The notes under the pieces were generated by a model. It did not search any database and was not told the origin of the DNA. It saw only the letters and a list, made by a program, of their open reading frames with translations. DNA of 6,508 nucleotides from assembly GCA_017624795.1 (NCBI GenBank), contig JAGAMJ010000127.1, positions 1 through 6,508 on the forward strand. Reading direction: 5' to 3'. Every line of letters starts with the position of its first letter. Position 1 is the first letter of the stretch. This DNA is from Clostridia bacterium. GTDB taxonomy: Bacteria; Bacillota; Clostridia; Oscillospirales; CAG-272. The position numbers and the translations under genes are program-made. Below, in pieces: positions 1-5,792 of this stretch.

Positions 1-3
1 AAT

Positions 4-28
4 AGGAGGGGGCGATTCGCCCCCTCCT
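4..28 (-). terminator. Stem-loop terminator after the HTH gene pair
   Basis: A near-perfect inverted repeat pairs AGGAGGGGGC (4-13) with GCCCCCTCCT (19-28) around a GATTC loop. It lies 10 bases after the stop codon of the 39-599 gene, where an intrinsic terminator is expected. The very GC-rich 10-bp stem is strong. The T-run that should follow on the minus strand is cut off by the window edge (only ATT is visible), so Rho-independent function is likely but not fully shown. Confidence 0.75.
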
Positions 29-38
29 TGAGTTGGGT

Positions 39-599
39 TTAGTCTTTTTGTCGGAAGAAGGCATCCAGCAGTTTTTTGTGCTTGTCGCTCTTCTTGGTGA
101 TGCGGTAGCCGTAGTCGACGGCGAAGTCGAGGAGGTAGCATTTGGGGATGATGTCCTTACCGCCGGCTTTATAGGATTGCAGCCAGCCGCGGTTGAGCCA
201 ACGGCGGACGGCGTCCATGGAGTAGCCGAGGAGCTCGGCCGTTTCCCTTTGCGTGAAGGCATCGGGCTGGCGGCGCCATTTATAGGTGAGCCACTGACGC
301 AGATCAGCGGGCGGCTCGGGTGGGTACGGGCTCTGCGAGGGTGTTCCCCGCCCCGATGAGAAAATGGCGGGCAGCACGTATTTTTCGGGGTGGCGCTCGC
401 GGTCCTCGGCAAAGGCGATCACGTCCTCCAAATAGATCGTATATCGCCGTGTCTTTTTGCCGTTGTCCCGACAGCGGATAAAGCCGTTTTGCAGCATCCA
501 CGCGCACTTTCGCTTGCTAATGTGGAGCATCTGCCGCACTTGATCCGAGGTGACCTCCTGCGGATAATGATCGCGGAGGTAGGAGAAATCACTTGCCAT
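39..599 (-). CDS. Tandem helix-turn-helix DNA-binding protein, 186 aa, function unknown
   Basis: Predicted cytoplasmic DNA-binding protein. It has two similar units of the excisionase/MerR-like winged-HTH type: residues about 16-66 (starting VTSDQVRQML, then a K/R-rich turn and LEDVIAFAED) and about 115-164 (starting FTQRETAELLGYS, then AVRRWLNRGWL and YLLDFAVDYG). A proline-rich linker (about 84-98, with PYPPEPPAD) joins them. There is no catalytic motif, signal peptide or membrane segment. The start is supported by GGGGAG seven bases upstream (607-612), lying inside the preceding gene. The first 11 bases overlap the end of 589-852, so the two are probably translationally coupled. A stem-loop follows directly. 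I do not recognise a characterised homologue. Xis-like directionality factors and small regulators of integrated elements share this fold, but no integrase is visible, so a mobile-element role is only a possibility. Confidence 0.78.
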   Translation of the reverse strand: MASDFSYLRDHYPQEVTSDQVRQMLHISKRKCAWMLQNGFIRCRDNGKKTRRYTIYLEDVIAFAEDRERHPEKYVLPAIFSSGRGTPSQSPYPPEPPADLRQWLTYKWRRQPDAFTQRETAELLGYSMDAVRRWLNRGWLQSYKAGGKDIIPKCYLLDFAVDYGYRITKKSDKHKKLLDAFFRQKD

Positions 600-852
600 G
601 CTTTTTCTCCCCTATGCGGAAGCGCTTGCCGTTCGGATCGTTTGCGGTGGCGACCAGATAGTCGATCAGATCCGCCTTGGCGACGATGTGGCTACCGCGA
701 TACGGAAACGAGCGCAGCTTGCCGCTGTTGATCAGCTGATAGACCGTGTTTTTGCCAAAGGGCGTCCAACGGACGATCTTGCTCGGTGTCAGCACGTCGG
801 GCGCGCCGCGCAGGAGCTGCGTGTACTGCTTGTATAATTCTTCTGTGTTCAT
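589..852 (-). CDS. Small excisionase-like helix-turn-helix protein, 87 aa
   Basis: First gene of a two-gene DNA-binding module. After a short N-terminal helix, residues about 21-70 form one winged-HTH unit of the excisionase/HTH_17 type: LTPSKIVRWTPFGKNTVYQL, then a turn INSGKLRSF, a basic wing (YRGSHIVAK) and a closing helix (ADLIDYLVATA). The C-terminus is short and lysine-rich. The chosen ATG at 852 has AAAGGAAAG just upstream. The frame stays open back to 924, but that extension would bury this ribosome binding site and has no good one of its own. The downstream HTH gene overlaps by 11 bases. Proteins of this size and fold act as recombination directionality factors or as small repressors/activators. 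Which applies here cannot be told. Confidence 0.8.
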   Translation of the reverse strand: MNTEELYKQYTQLLRGAPDVLTPSKIVRWTPFGKNTVYQLINSGKLRSFPYRGSHIVAKADLIDYLVATANDPNGKRFRIGEKKHGK

Positions 853-856
853 ATTG

Positions 857-865
857 CTTTCCTTT
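857..865 (-). promoter_or_regulatory. Ribosome binding site fixing the start of the 87-aa HTH gene
   Basis: AAAGGAAAG on the minus strand, with its GG core 8 bases from the ATG at 852. It decides for the short start over the longer open frame that reaches back to 924. Confidence 0.65.
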
Positions 866-893
866 CGGTACATAAGTTTGCCGACAAGACGCA

Positions 894-909
894 CCGATCG
901 GGTTGCAAC
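894..909. promoter_or_regulatory. Two abutting 8-bp palindromes, possible operator
   Basis: CCGATCGG (894-901) directly abuts GTTGCAAC (902-909); each is a perfect 8-bp palindrome. They lie between a weak promoter candidate and the start of the HTH gene pair, where an autoregulatory operator would sit. Short palindromes occur by chance, so this is a suggestion only. Confidence 0.25.
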
Positions 910-912
910 ACC

Positions 913-941
913 ACGATACCACAAGAGAGTGAGAAAGTCCA
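913..941 (-). promoter_or_regulatory. Weak candidate promoter of the HTH gene pair
   Basis: On the minus strand, TGGACT (936-941) is followed after 17 bases by TATCGT (913-918), which is preceded by TG in the extended -10 arrangement (TGGTATCGT). Both boxes deviate from consensus. A promoter is expected somewhere in 853-956, because the upstream terminator at 957-984 separates the module from the kinase gene. Confidence 0.35.
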
Positions 942-956
942 GAAAACAAATTGTTA

Positions 957-984
957 AAGGGCTGACGGCAAACCGTCAGCCCTT
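957..984 (-). terminator. Strong intrinsic terminator after the two-component system
   Basis: A perfect 12-bp inverted repeat (AAGGGCTGACGG at 957-968, CCGTCAGCCCTT at 973-984) with a 4-base loop, starting 7 bases past the kinase stop codon. The minus-strand continuation is TTTAACAATTTGTTTTC, a broken U-rich tail. On the plus strand a T-rich stretch (TTGTTTTGATT) also follows, so it could stop transcription both ways, though no plus-strand gene is present. Confidence 0.85.
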
Positions 985-991
985 GTTTTGA

Positions 992-2230
992 TTATAATAT
1001 GACCTTAAAGCCGATATGTGCGGCATCCTTTTTGTAGGCGGTGATCTCGCCCTTGTGCCTTTCTGCGATCGCCTTTGCCATTGAAAGTCCAACACCGTAG
1101 CCGCCCGTGAATTTTCTTGCCTTATCGGCGCGATAGAAGCGGTCAAAGAGGCGATTCAGCTCAAGCTCGCCGACAGCCGCGTAGGTATTTTCGACCGTCA
1201 GAACGACCCGTCTGCCCTTCCCAATCGACACGCGGATCTCGCCGCCCTGATCGCAATATTTGATGGCATTATCCATCAAAATACCGACCAGTCTGCGAAG
1301 AAGCGCCTCGTCGCCGTGATACGTGATCTCCCCTTCGACGGCGGCGGTGAGTGCTTTCCCCCGCTCCCTTGCAAGCGGTTCAAACTCAGCAACTGTATCG
1401 GCAACAAGCTCTCCAAGAGCGACATCGGTCATATTTAGAGGCTGCCCCTCCTCGTCCATACGGGAGAGCGCAACAAGGTGGTTCACAAGCTCAGTCATGC
1501 GGTGCCCCTCAGAGCGAATATCGTCAAGCCATTCGTTTTTGCCAAGCTCACTCTCGGCAATGTCGAGGTTTGCAAGAATCAAGGTCAGCGGTGTTTTCAG
1601 CTCGTGATTGGCATCGGTGATAAATTGCTTTTGCTTTTCGTAGCTCTCGGCAATGGGCTTTACCGCCTTTTTCGAGAGTAAAAATATCAAAATCAGCACG
1701 AGTGCGGCGCATCCGAGCAAAACGCCCCCTGCGATCATCATGGACTGCATCATAGAGGACCTACTCATGCTGCCGTCAACAAACACGACGCCCTCACCCA
1801 TTTCCGACCGAAACACCTTATAGCGGTAGCTCGATATCCAGCCGCGCGACTTGCCGCTCTCCATCACGCGCTCGGTATATTCGATGGCGACCTCGTCGGT
1901 GATCGAATAGATCGACTCGGTATTGGTTTTTACCACTTCACCGTTTGGATCAAAGAAAACGGTAAAATGGCGCGTGGAGAACGGGGTTTCTGGCGTGATA
2001 AAAGCAAAGTCCTGCTCTTCCCTTGGGGGCATTTTATCGGGCTTCGGCTTTTCTTCCATAGAGCCCGGAAATCTGCCGCCGCCCTCGGATACGCGATCTG
2101 CCAGCATGTCCATATTTCTGTTCATGGAGGATATATTGAGCGCAAGGATCACGCCGAACACCAAGAAAATCACGGCAAGCACCGACACGGTGCAGATCAG
2201 GATGAATTTACGTTGCAGTCGGTAGATCAT
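992..2230 (-). CDS. Membrane sensor histidine kinase, 412 aa, partner of the adjacent response regulator
   Basis: Senses an external cue, autophosphorylates on histidine and passes the phosphate to the 2227-2901 regulator. Order of parts: TM1 about 8-32; an extracytoplasmic sensor of about 130 residues with a charged, proline-rich stretch (about 48-72) and a possible PAS-like fold (about 86-152); a Met-rich segment before TM2 (about 165-185); DHp helix with H-box DANHELKTPL and phospho-acceptor His209; ATPase domain with N-box MDNAIKY (Asn321), F-box LFDRFYRAD (361-369) and G2 box GGYGVGLS (376-383). Only 24 residues separate TM2 from His209, so there is no full HAMP domain. The usual DxGxG box before the F-box is missing; ENTYAAVGELELN stands there. 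The ATG at 2230 overlaps the regulator's stop as ATGA and has GGAGG 7 bases upstream; the frame stays open further upstream but only as out-of-frame regulator sequence. A strong terminator follows. The stimulus is unknown; the neighbouring operon hints at envelope state. Confidence 0.96.
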   Translation of the reverse strand: MIYRLQRKFILICTVSVLAVIFLVFGVILALNISSMNRNMDMLADRVSEGGGRFPGSMEEKPKPDKMPPREEQDFAFITPETPFSTRHFTVFFDPNGEVVKTNTESIYSITDEVAIEYTERVMESGKSRGWISSYRYKVFRSEMGEGVVFVDGSMSRSSMMQSMMIAGGVLLGCAALVLILIFLLSKKAVKPIAESYEKQKQFITDANHELKTPLTLILANLDIAESELGKNEWLDDIRSEGHRMTELVNHLVALSRMDEEGQPLNMTDVALGELVADTVAEFEPLARERGKALTAAVEGEITYHGDEALLRRLVGILMDNAIKYCDQGGEIRVSIGKGRRVVLTVENTYAAVGELELNRLFDRFYRADKARKFTGGYGVGLSMAKAIAERHKGEITAYKKDAAHIGFKVIL

Positions 2231-2901
2231 TTCTTTGCCTCCAGAAGATAGCCGGCGTTCCGTACGAATTTGATGGTCAGCTGCGCCCCTAACTGATCTA
2301 ACTTTTTGCGGATATTGGAAACGTGAACATAAACCACACTGGTATCCACGTTCGTATTCCAGCCCCAAATGTGCGTGATGAGCTGCTCGGCGGTGACGAT
2401 CACGCCGCGGCTTTGCATCAGCATCTCCATCACCTGAAATTCCTTGCCGCTGAGGGGCAGCGTGTTGTCGCCGCACACAAGCTCATAGGTGGAACGGTTG
2501 AGCGTGAGCCCATCAAAGATCAAGAGATCGGGAGTAAAATTGTCTTTTCTGCGGAGCATCGCGCGCACACGCGCCAAAAGCTCGCCCGTGGAGAAGGGCT
2601 TGGGGAGATAATCGTCCGCCCCTGCGTCAAGCCCTTCGATTTTCTGATAGGTTTCTGTTTTTGCGGTCAGAATGAGTGCAGGCGTGGTGATACCGCTTGC
2701 GCGGAGCTTTTTCAGCAAGGTCACGCCGTCCATACCGGGCATCATAATATCCAGCACAAGCCCATCATATTCCCCCGAGGAGGCATAATCAAAGGCATCC
2801 ACGCCGTTATCCACGCCATCCACGGCATAGTGATTCATCTCAAATATATGCACCAGGCTTTTTAAAAGCCGTGTATCGTCCTCGGCAATTAAGATCCGCA
2901 T
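2227..2901 (-). CDS. OmpR/PhoB-family response regulator, 224 aa
   Basis: DNA-binding transcription factor controlled by phosphorylation from the kinase encoded next to it. The receiver domain (about 1-115) holds the acidic pocket Glu7-Asp8-Asp9, phospho-acceptor Asp51 (in LVLDIMMPGMDG), switch Thr79 (LILTAK) and Lys101 in YLPKPF, so all key residues are present. The C-terminal winged-HTH (about 125-222) shows LPLSGKEFQVMEMLM, the recognition-helix region VVYVHVSNIRKKL and the terminal hairpin FVRNAGYLLE. Length is normal for the family. The ATG at 2901 has AAAGGGGG 7 bases upstream. A consensus promoter lies directly in front, and the stop codon overlaps the kinase start by 4 bases. Targets are not known; the upstream lipoprotein operon and its own promoter are the first candidates. 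Confidence 0.97.
   Translation of the reverse strand: MRILIAEDDTRLLKSLVHIFEMNHYAVDGVDNGVDAFDYASSGEYDGLVLDIMMPGMDGVTLLKKLRASGITTPALILTAKTETYQKIEGLDAGADDYLPKPFSTGELLARVRAMLRRKDNFTPDLLIFDGLTLNRSTYELVCGDNTLPLSGKEFQVMEMLMQSRGVIVTAEQLITHIWGWNTNVDTSVVYVHVSNIRKKLDQLGAQLTIKFVRNAGYLLEAKK
2238..2242 (-). promoter_or_regulatory. Ribosome binding site fixing the kinase start
   Basis: GGAGG on the minus strand, 7 bases before the ATG at 2230 and inside the last codons of the response regulator. It rules out the longer open frame that runs back to 2476 and supports translational coupling. Confidence 0.85.
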
Positions 2902-2924
2902 CCTTGCGCCCCCTTTCGTAAGTT

Positions 2925-2971
2925 TTCTTAAATTATACCACTTTTTGCCCTTTGTATCAAGTAATTCTTAA
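2925..2971 (-). repeat. Pair of TTAAGAA direct repeats flanking the regulator promoter
   Basis: TTAAGAA occurs on the minus strand at 2965-2971 and again at 2925-2931, exactly 40 bases apart. The first copy overlaps the lipoprotein stop codon just upstream of the -35 box; the second sits at the expected transcription start. OmpR-family regulators often bind direct repeats, so autoregulation is possible. The region is AT-rich, so chance is a real alternative. Confidence 0.3.
2932..2960 (-). promoter_or_regulatory. Consensus sigma-A-type promoter of the two-component system
   Basis: On the minus strand, TTGATA (-35, 2955-2960) and TATAAT (-10, 2932-2937) are separated by exactly 17 bases. Only one base differs from TTGACA/TATAAT. 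The predicted start near 2925 gives a leader of about 25 bases carrying the regulator's ribosome binding site. The -35 box begins only 7 bases after the lipoprotein stop codon, with no terminator between. Confidence 0.88.
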
Positions 2972-5088
2972 TTCCACGCCACGCCATTTTGGTCAAGAGC
3001 CCCGGTGGTAGAGGATACGGTGCTGATATCCGCTGACTTGTCACCAAGCACGATGACAAGGGCATTGATGGATGCGGGCATTTTCACAGTCGCCGTTCCC
3101 TCTCCGATCTCTACTACAAGGAAAGTGTCCTTGCTGAGTGAAAGCTCCTTGGTCGTTCCCGCGCTTGAAAAGCTCTGGCAGTGGGTGGCTTCGCTTGACA
3201 TACCGCCACGCGGCATAATGGCGAGCACGGCGCCCCCCTCATAGGCATACCCTTGCTCGGAGTCAATGGCGGAGTTGCCGCCCGAGTTGGAGATCACGAC
3301 CGTATTGCCGCCCGAGAACACGATGCCCTGATAGGAAGTGCGGCTGTTGGAGTCGATGCCGTCACCCGTGCAGTAGATATACACCGTGCCGCCGCTGATG
3401 GCGATCGCCACGCCCGTTGTGGTGGTGGCGTTGATGCCGTCGTCCTTGGCGTTGACCGAAACGTAGCCGCCCGAGATATGGACGGTGGTACCCTCAACGC
3501 CCTCATAAGAGTTGGTCACGCTGACCGTGCCCGCAGTAACCAACAGCGCACCGTCCGCGTGCAGGCCGTCATCATTGCTGTAAAGGGTGATATTTCCGCC
3601 GTTTACCGTCACGTTGCCAAGCGGCGTTGCGCCGTTTTCAAGCGCGGTATCGCTATTGGCGTGAATGGCATCGTCATAGGACTTGATATTGACCGTTCCC
3701 GCATTGATCACGATCTCGTTTGCCGCCTTGATGCCCTTGGTGGAATACTCGCCCTTGTCGGTATTCCCTTCACCCATACCGCCACCGCCGGGGCCGCCCG
3801 GGCGACCGCCGCCAAAGCCGCTTTCCTGCACCGTGGTCGTGTAGTTCGTCCATTGATAGCCGAGTCCGTTATAGGATTGCGAGAGGGCAAAGGTATCGTA
3901 AGCGCTGTTTTGCGTAAGATACTCGGATGCAACCAGGTATTCCGTTTCCTGCCCGCGCTGTGATTCTGCCTCATAAATAAAGAACTGTACCTTGGCGTAC
4001 GTGGGCATTTTAGGATAGGAGTAGTAGTAATAATTACTCATACTGCCCGACACCTTGGAATGATATTCGGCATTCACCCATACGTAATCGGTATCGGAGT
4101 TGTAATATTTGACCGAATAATAGTAGGCGTTGCTTGTAAAGCGGATATAGTTGGTATCCGACGCGGTCGCCGTGACCTCGCTCGAGTAGTTGGAATATTT
4201 ATCGGTATAGATGTTCAGCACGGTGGTGTTATCGTCAACCGTGGCGTTATATGCCGCATCAATGCCGTCACAAGCGGCGTAAAGGTTGTGCGTGCCGCCC
4301 AGAATGCTGATGCTGCCGCGCTGGTTGCCCTTTTCCGACACGTCGCTGTTTGAGGTCTTGATGCAGTCGCCGCCCGAGGCAATGAGGGTGGTGTTACCGT
4401 CCTTGATCTCAACGCTATCGTTACCCTTGAGAGCATTGTCGATACAAGCCACAAGGAGCGTGAGATTTTTGACCTGCAGATCATCCTTGGAATGAATGCC
4501 GTTGTTATTCTCGGAAACCACGGTCAGCGCGCCCTTGCCCCCGATCTCAAGATCCACACCCGAATGGATCGCGCCCACATAGAGTGCTTCATCGGCAGAG
4601 TCAATGGTGGCTCTTTTATCGTAAATATAGTTTTTCGTGTCCTTTTTTGCCTGGATCGCAACCTCGTCACCGCTCACGACGGTGATGGGATTTGTGGCAT
4701 CGCACACAAGCGAGAGCCCCTGAAGCTCCAGATCGAATTTGTAGCCGTCGCCCACGTCAATGACGATATTACCGCGCAGCTTGCCCGAAATCGAATATAC
4801 GCTTTCTTCACCGATTGCCGTAAAGGTCAGCGTCGTTCCCTCAAGCTTGTATGCATTTTGCGTGCCCGAAATACAGGTCACGGTGATAGCCGTGGACTCA
4901 CCCTCAAAGTACCCCTCGTATGCGCCGAGATCGTTCAAAGACTCACCAAAGCTCGTGTTATCGTCACCAAGGTCCGCCGTCGGCCCTTGCTCCTCGGGGT
5001 TTTGGTAGCCCTCGTTTTCCTTGCTTTTTTTGCATCCCGTAAGGAGCAAAAGTAAGCACAGTAATAGCGCAAATATTCTTGTTTTCAT
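2968..5088 (-). CDS. Exported carbohydrate-binding beta-helix lipoprotein (Cthe_2159/DUF4353-like), 706 aa
   Basis: A probable surface lipoprotein. The N-terminus MKTRIFALLLCLLLLLTGC is a signal peptide with lipobox LTGC; lipidated Cys19 is followed by a charged, Gly/Asp-rich tether. The body is built of repeating turns with a [GAC]-[ILV]-[HDNEK] signature, often after Asp (GIHSKDD, GIDAAYN, AIHANSD, GLHADG, GINATT, GIDSNS). The small residue falls near 168, 197, 219, 242, 275, 474, 508, 530, 551, 577 and 607; steps of 21-34 residues fit right-handed beta-helix rungs. This pattern matches the Cthe_2159 family, whose founding member binds acidic plant polysaccharide; binding here is inferred. 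The two halves are split by a Tyr-rich segment (about 300-365) and a Gly-rich linker (425-441). A C-terminal beta-rich region (about 625-706) follows. GGAGG 6 bases upstream fixes the ATG at 5088; the frame's TTG at 5106 has no comparable site. The gene starts 14 bases after the DUF4956 stop. No enzyme motif is evident, so it could instead be a structural or adhesive surface protein. Confidence 0.87.
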   Translation of the reverse strand: MKTRIFALLLCLLLLLTGCKKSKENEGYQNPEEQGPTADLGDDNTSFGESLNDLGAYEGYFEGESTAITVTCISGTQNAYKLEGTTLTFTAIGEESVYSISGKLRGNIVIDVGDGYKFDLELQGLSLVCDATNPITVVSGDEVAIQAKKDTKNYIYDKRATIDSADEALYVGAIHSGVDLEIGGKGALTVVSENNNGIHSKDDLQVKNLTLLVACIDNALKGNDSVEIKDGNTTLIASGGDCIKTSNSDVSEKGNQRGSISILGGTHNLYAACDGIDAAYNATVDDNTTVLNIYTDKYSNYSSEVTATASDTNYIRFTSNAYYYSVKYYNSDTDYVWVNAEYHSKVSGSMSNYYYYSYPKMPTYAKVQFFIYEAESQRGQETEYLVASEYLTQNSAYDTFALSQSYNGLGYQWTNYTTTVQESGFGGGRPGGPGGGGMGEGNTDKGEYSTKGIKAANEIVINAGTVNIKSYDDAIHANSDTALENGATPLGNVTVNGGNITLYSNDDGLHADGALLVTAGTVSVTNSYEGVEGTTVHISGGYVSVNAKDDGINATTTTGVAIAISGGTVYIYCTGDGIDSNSRTSYQGIVFSGGNTVVISNSGGNSAIDSEQGYAYEGGAVLAIMPRGGMSSEATHCQSFSSAGTTKELSLSKDTFLVVEIGEGTATVKMPASINALVIVLGDKSADISTVSSTTGALDQNGVAWN
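3766..3816 (-). other. Gly-rich low-complexity linker within the lipoprotein
   Basis: Codes for residues about 425-441 (FGGGRPGGPGGGGMGEG). It separates the middle Tyr-rich segment from the second set of beta-helix rungs and is probably a flexible hinge. Confidence 0.7.
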
Positions 5089-5094
5089 AGCTTT

Positions 5095-5099
5095 CCTCC
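5095..5099 (-). promoter_or_regulatory. Ribosome binding site fixing the lipoprotein start
   Basis: GGAGG on the minus strand, 6 bases (AAAGCT) before the ATG at 5088. The alternative TTG at 5106 lies upstream of this site and would add six residues in front of the signal peptide, so it is rejected. Confidence 0.85.
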
Positions 5100-5102
5100 A
5101 TA

Positions 5103-5792
5103 TCAAAGCTCCGCCGTGCGGTTTTCCTGCCTTGACACCAATATTTCAAGATTGCCGTTGCGCTCACGGATGCGGTCGATCATCTCTTTTTCCTTGGTCG
5201 CATCACGCAGCGTTACGTTGTATGTCAGGCGGAACATACTGCCCATATTGGTGGTCTTGACCTTCACAAGCTCGCTTTTCTTGGTGTACTCTGCGAAGAT
5301 ATCGTCAAAAACGCCCGTGTAGTCAAGATCCTCAGGGATAGTGATCTTAACGGTCTTATTCACCGCCTCGCTCCTTGCGTTGCCTGCCACGGCATTGTAA
5401 AGGAGGAACATTGCGCACAAAATGACGGTAAAGAGTGCGGCAAAGCCAAGATACCCCATGCCCGCGATCAGACCTGCACCCATGGCAAGAAAGATGGTGA
5501 TGATCTCCTTGGCCGACCCGGGGGCGGAACGAAAGCGTACAAGGCTGAATGCGCCTGCCACCGCGACGCCCGCGCCGATGTTGCCGTTGACCATCATAAT
5601 CACCACACACACCACGGCAGGCAGAAGTGCGAGGGTGACAAGAAAGCTCTTGGTATGCTCGTTTTTGAACATATATGCCGCAGCCATAATGAGCCCGAGA
5701 AAGAGCGACACGCCAAGGCAGAGAAGAAAATCTCCCACCCCGATCACCTGTGTCAGCTCATTATCGAAAATACCCTTAAATATTGCATCCAT
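5103..5792 (-). CDS. DUF4956 multi-pass membrane protein, 229 aa
   Basis: Integral membrane protein of unknown biochemical function. Hydrophobic segments lie at about 20-41, 49-68 and 97-134 (long enough for two passes), giving about four transmembrane helices. Between them is the conserved family signature GAFSLVRFRSAPGSAKE (80-96), whose two arginines next to the membrane would suit contact with an anionic substrate. The C-terminal 90 residues (about 141-226) are soluble and alternate strand and helix (KTVKITIP, VFDDIFAEYT, FRLTYNVTLR, MIDRIRERNG, LEILVSR), suggesting a small ferredoxin-like regulatory domain. AAGGAG 10 bases upstream supports the ATG at 5792. It overlaps the VTC gene by 17 bases and is followed 14 bases later by the lipoprotein gene. 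DUF4956 and VTC-domain genes are recurrent neighbours in bacteria, so the two likely act together, perhaps in polymer export or sensing; this role is inferred. Confidence 0.9.
   Translation of the reverse strand: MDAIFKGIFDNELTQVIGVGDFLLCLGVSLFLGLIMAAAYMFKNEHTKSFLVTLALLPAVVCVVIMMVNGNIGAGVAVAGAFSLVRFRSAPGSAKEIITIFLAMGAGLIAGMGYLGFAALFTVILCAMFLLYNAVAGNARSEAVNKTVKITIPEDLDYTGVFDDIFAEYTKKSELVKVKTTNMGSMFRLTYNVTLRDATKEKEMIDRIRERNGNLEILVSRQENRTAEL

Noticed and set aside
853..924. N-terminal extension of the 87-aa HTH protein to 924
   Set aside because: It would swallow the AAAGGAAAG site and the candidate -10 to start region, and has no ribosome binding site of its own.
1..990. Integrated mobile element boundary around the HTH pair
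   Set aside because: No integrase, transposase, target-site duplication or att-like direct repeat is visible, and the two inverted repeats here are better explained as terminators.
2231..2476. N-terminal extension of the histidine kinase back to 2476
   Set aside because: The extra sequence is Arg/His/Ala-rich and is the response regulator read out of frame. The ATG at 2230 has a good ribosome binding site and is followed directly by the first membrane helix.
2902..2967. Terminator between the lipoprotein and the response regulator
   Set aside because: No GC-rich inverted repeat with a T-run is present; the gap is filled by the promoter and ribosome binding site.
3253..3963. Plus-strand open frame of 236 codons, and a similar one of 187 codons at 4492-5055
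   Set aside because: Both lie fully inside the minus-strand lipoprotein gene, lack recognisable domains and are complementary-strand shadows of its repetitive Gly/Asp/Thr codons.
5089..5106. TTG at 5106 as start of the lipoprotein, in a TTGA overlap with the DUF4956 stop
   Set aside because: It lacks a properly spaced ribosome binding site and adds residues before an otherwise textbook lipoprotein signal peptide. The ATG at 5088 has GGAGG 6 bases upstream.
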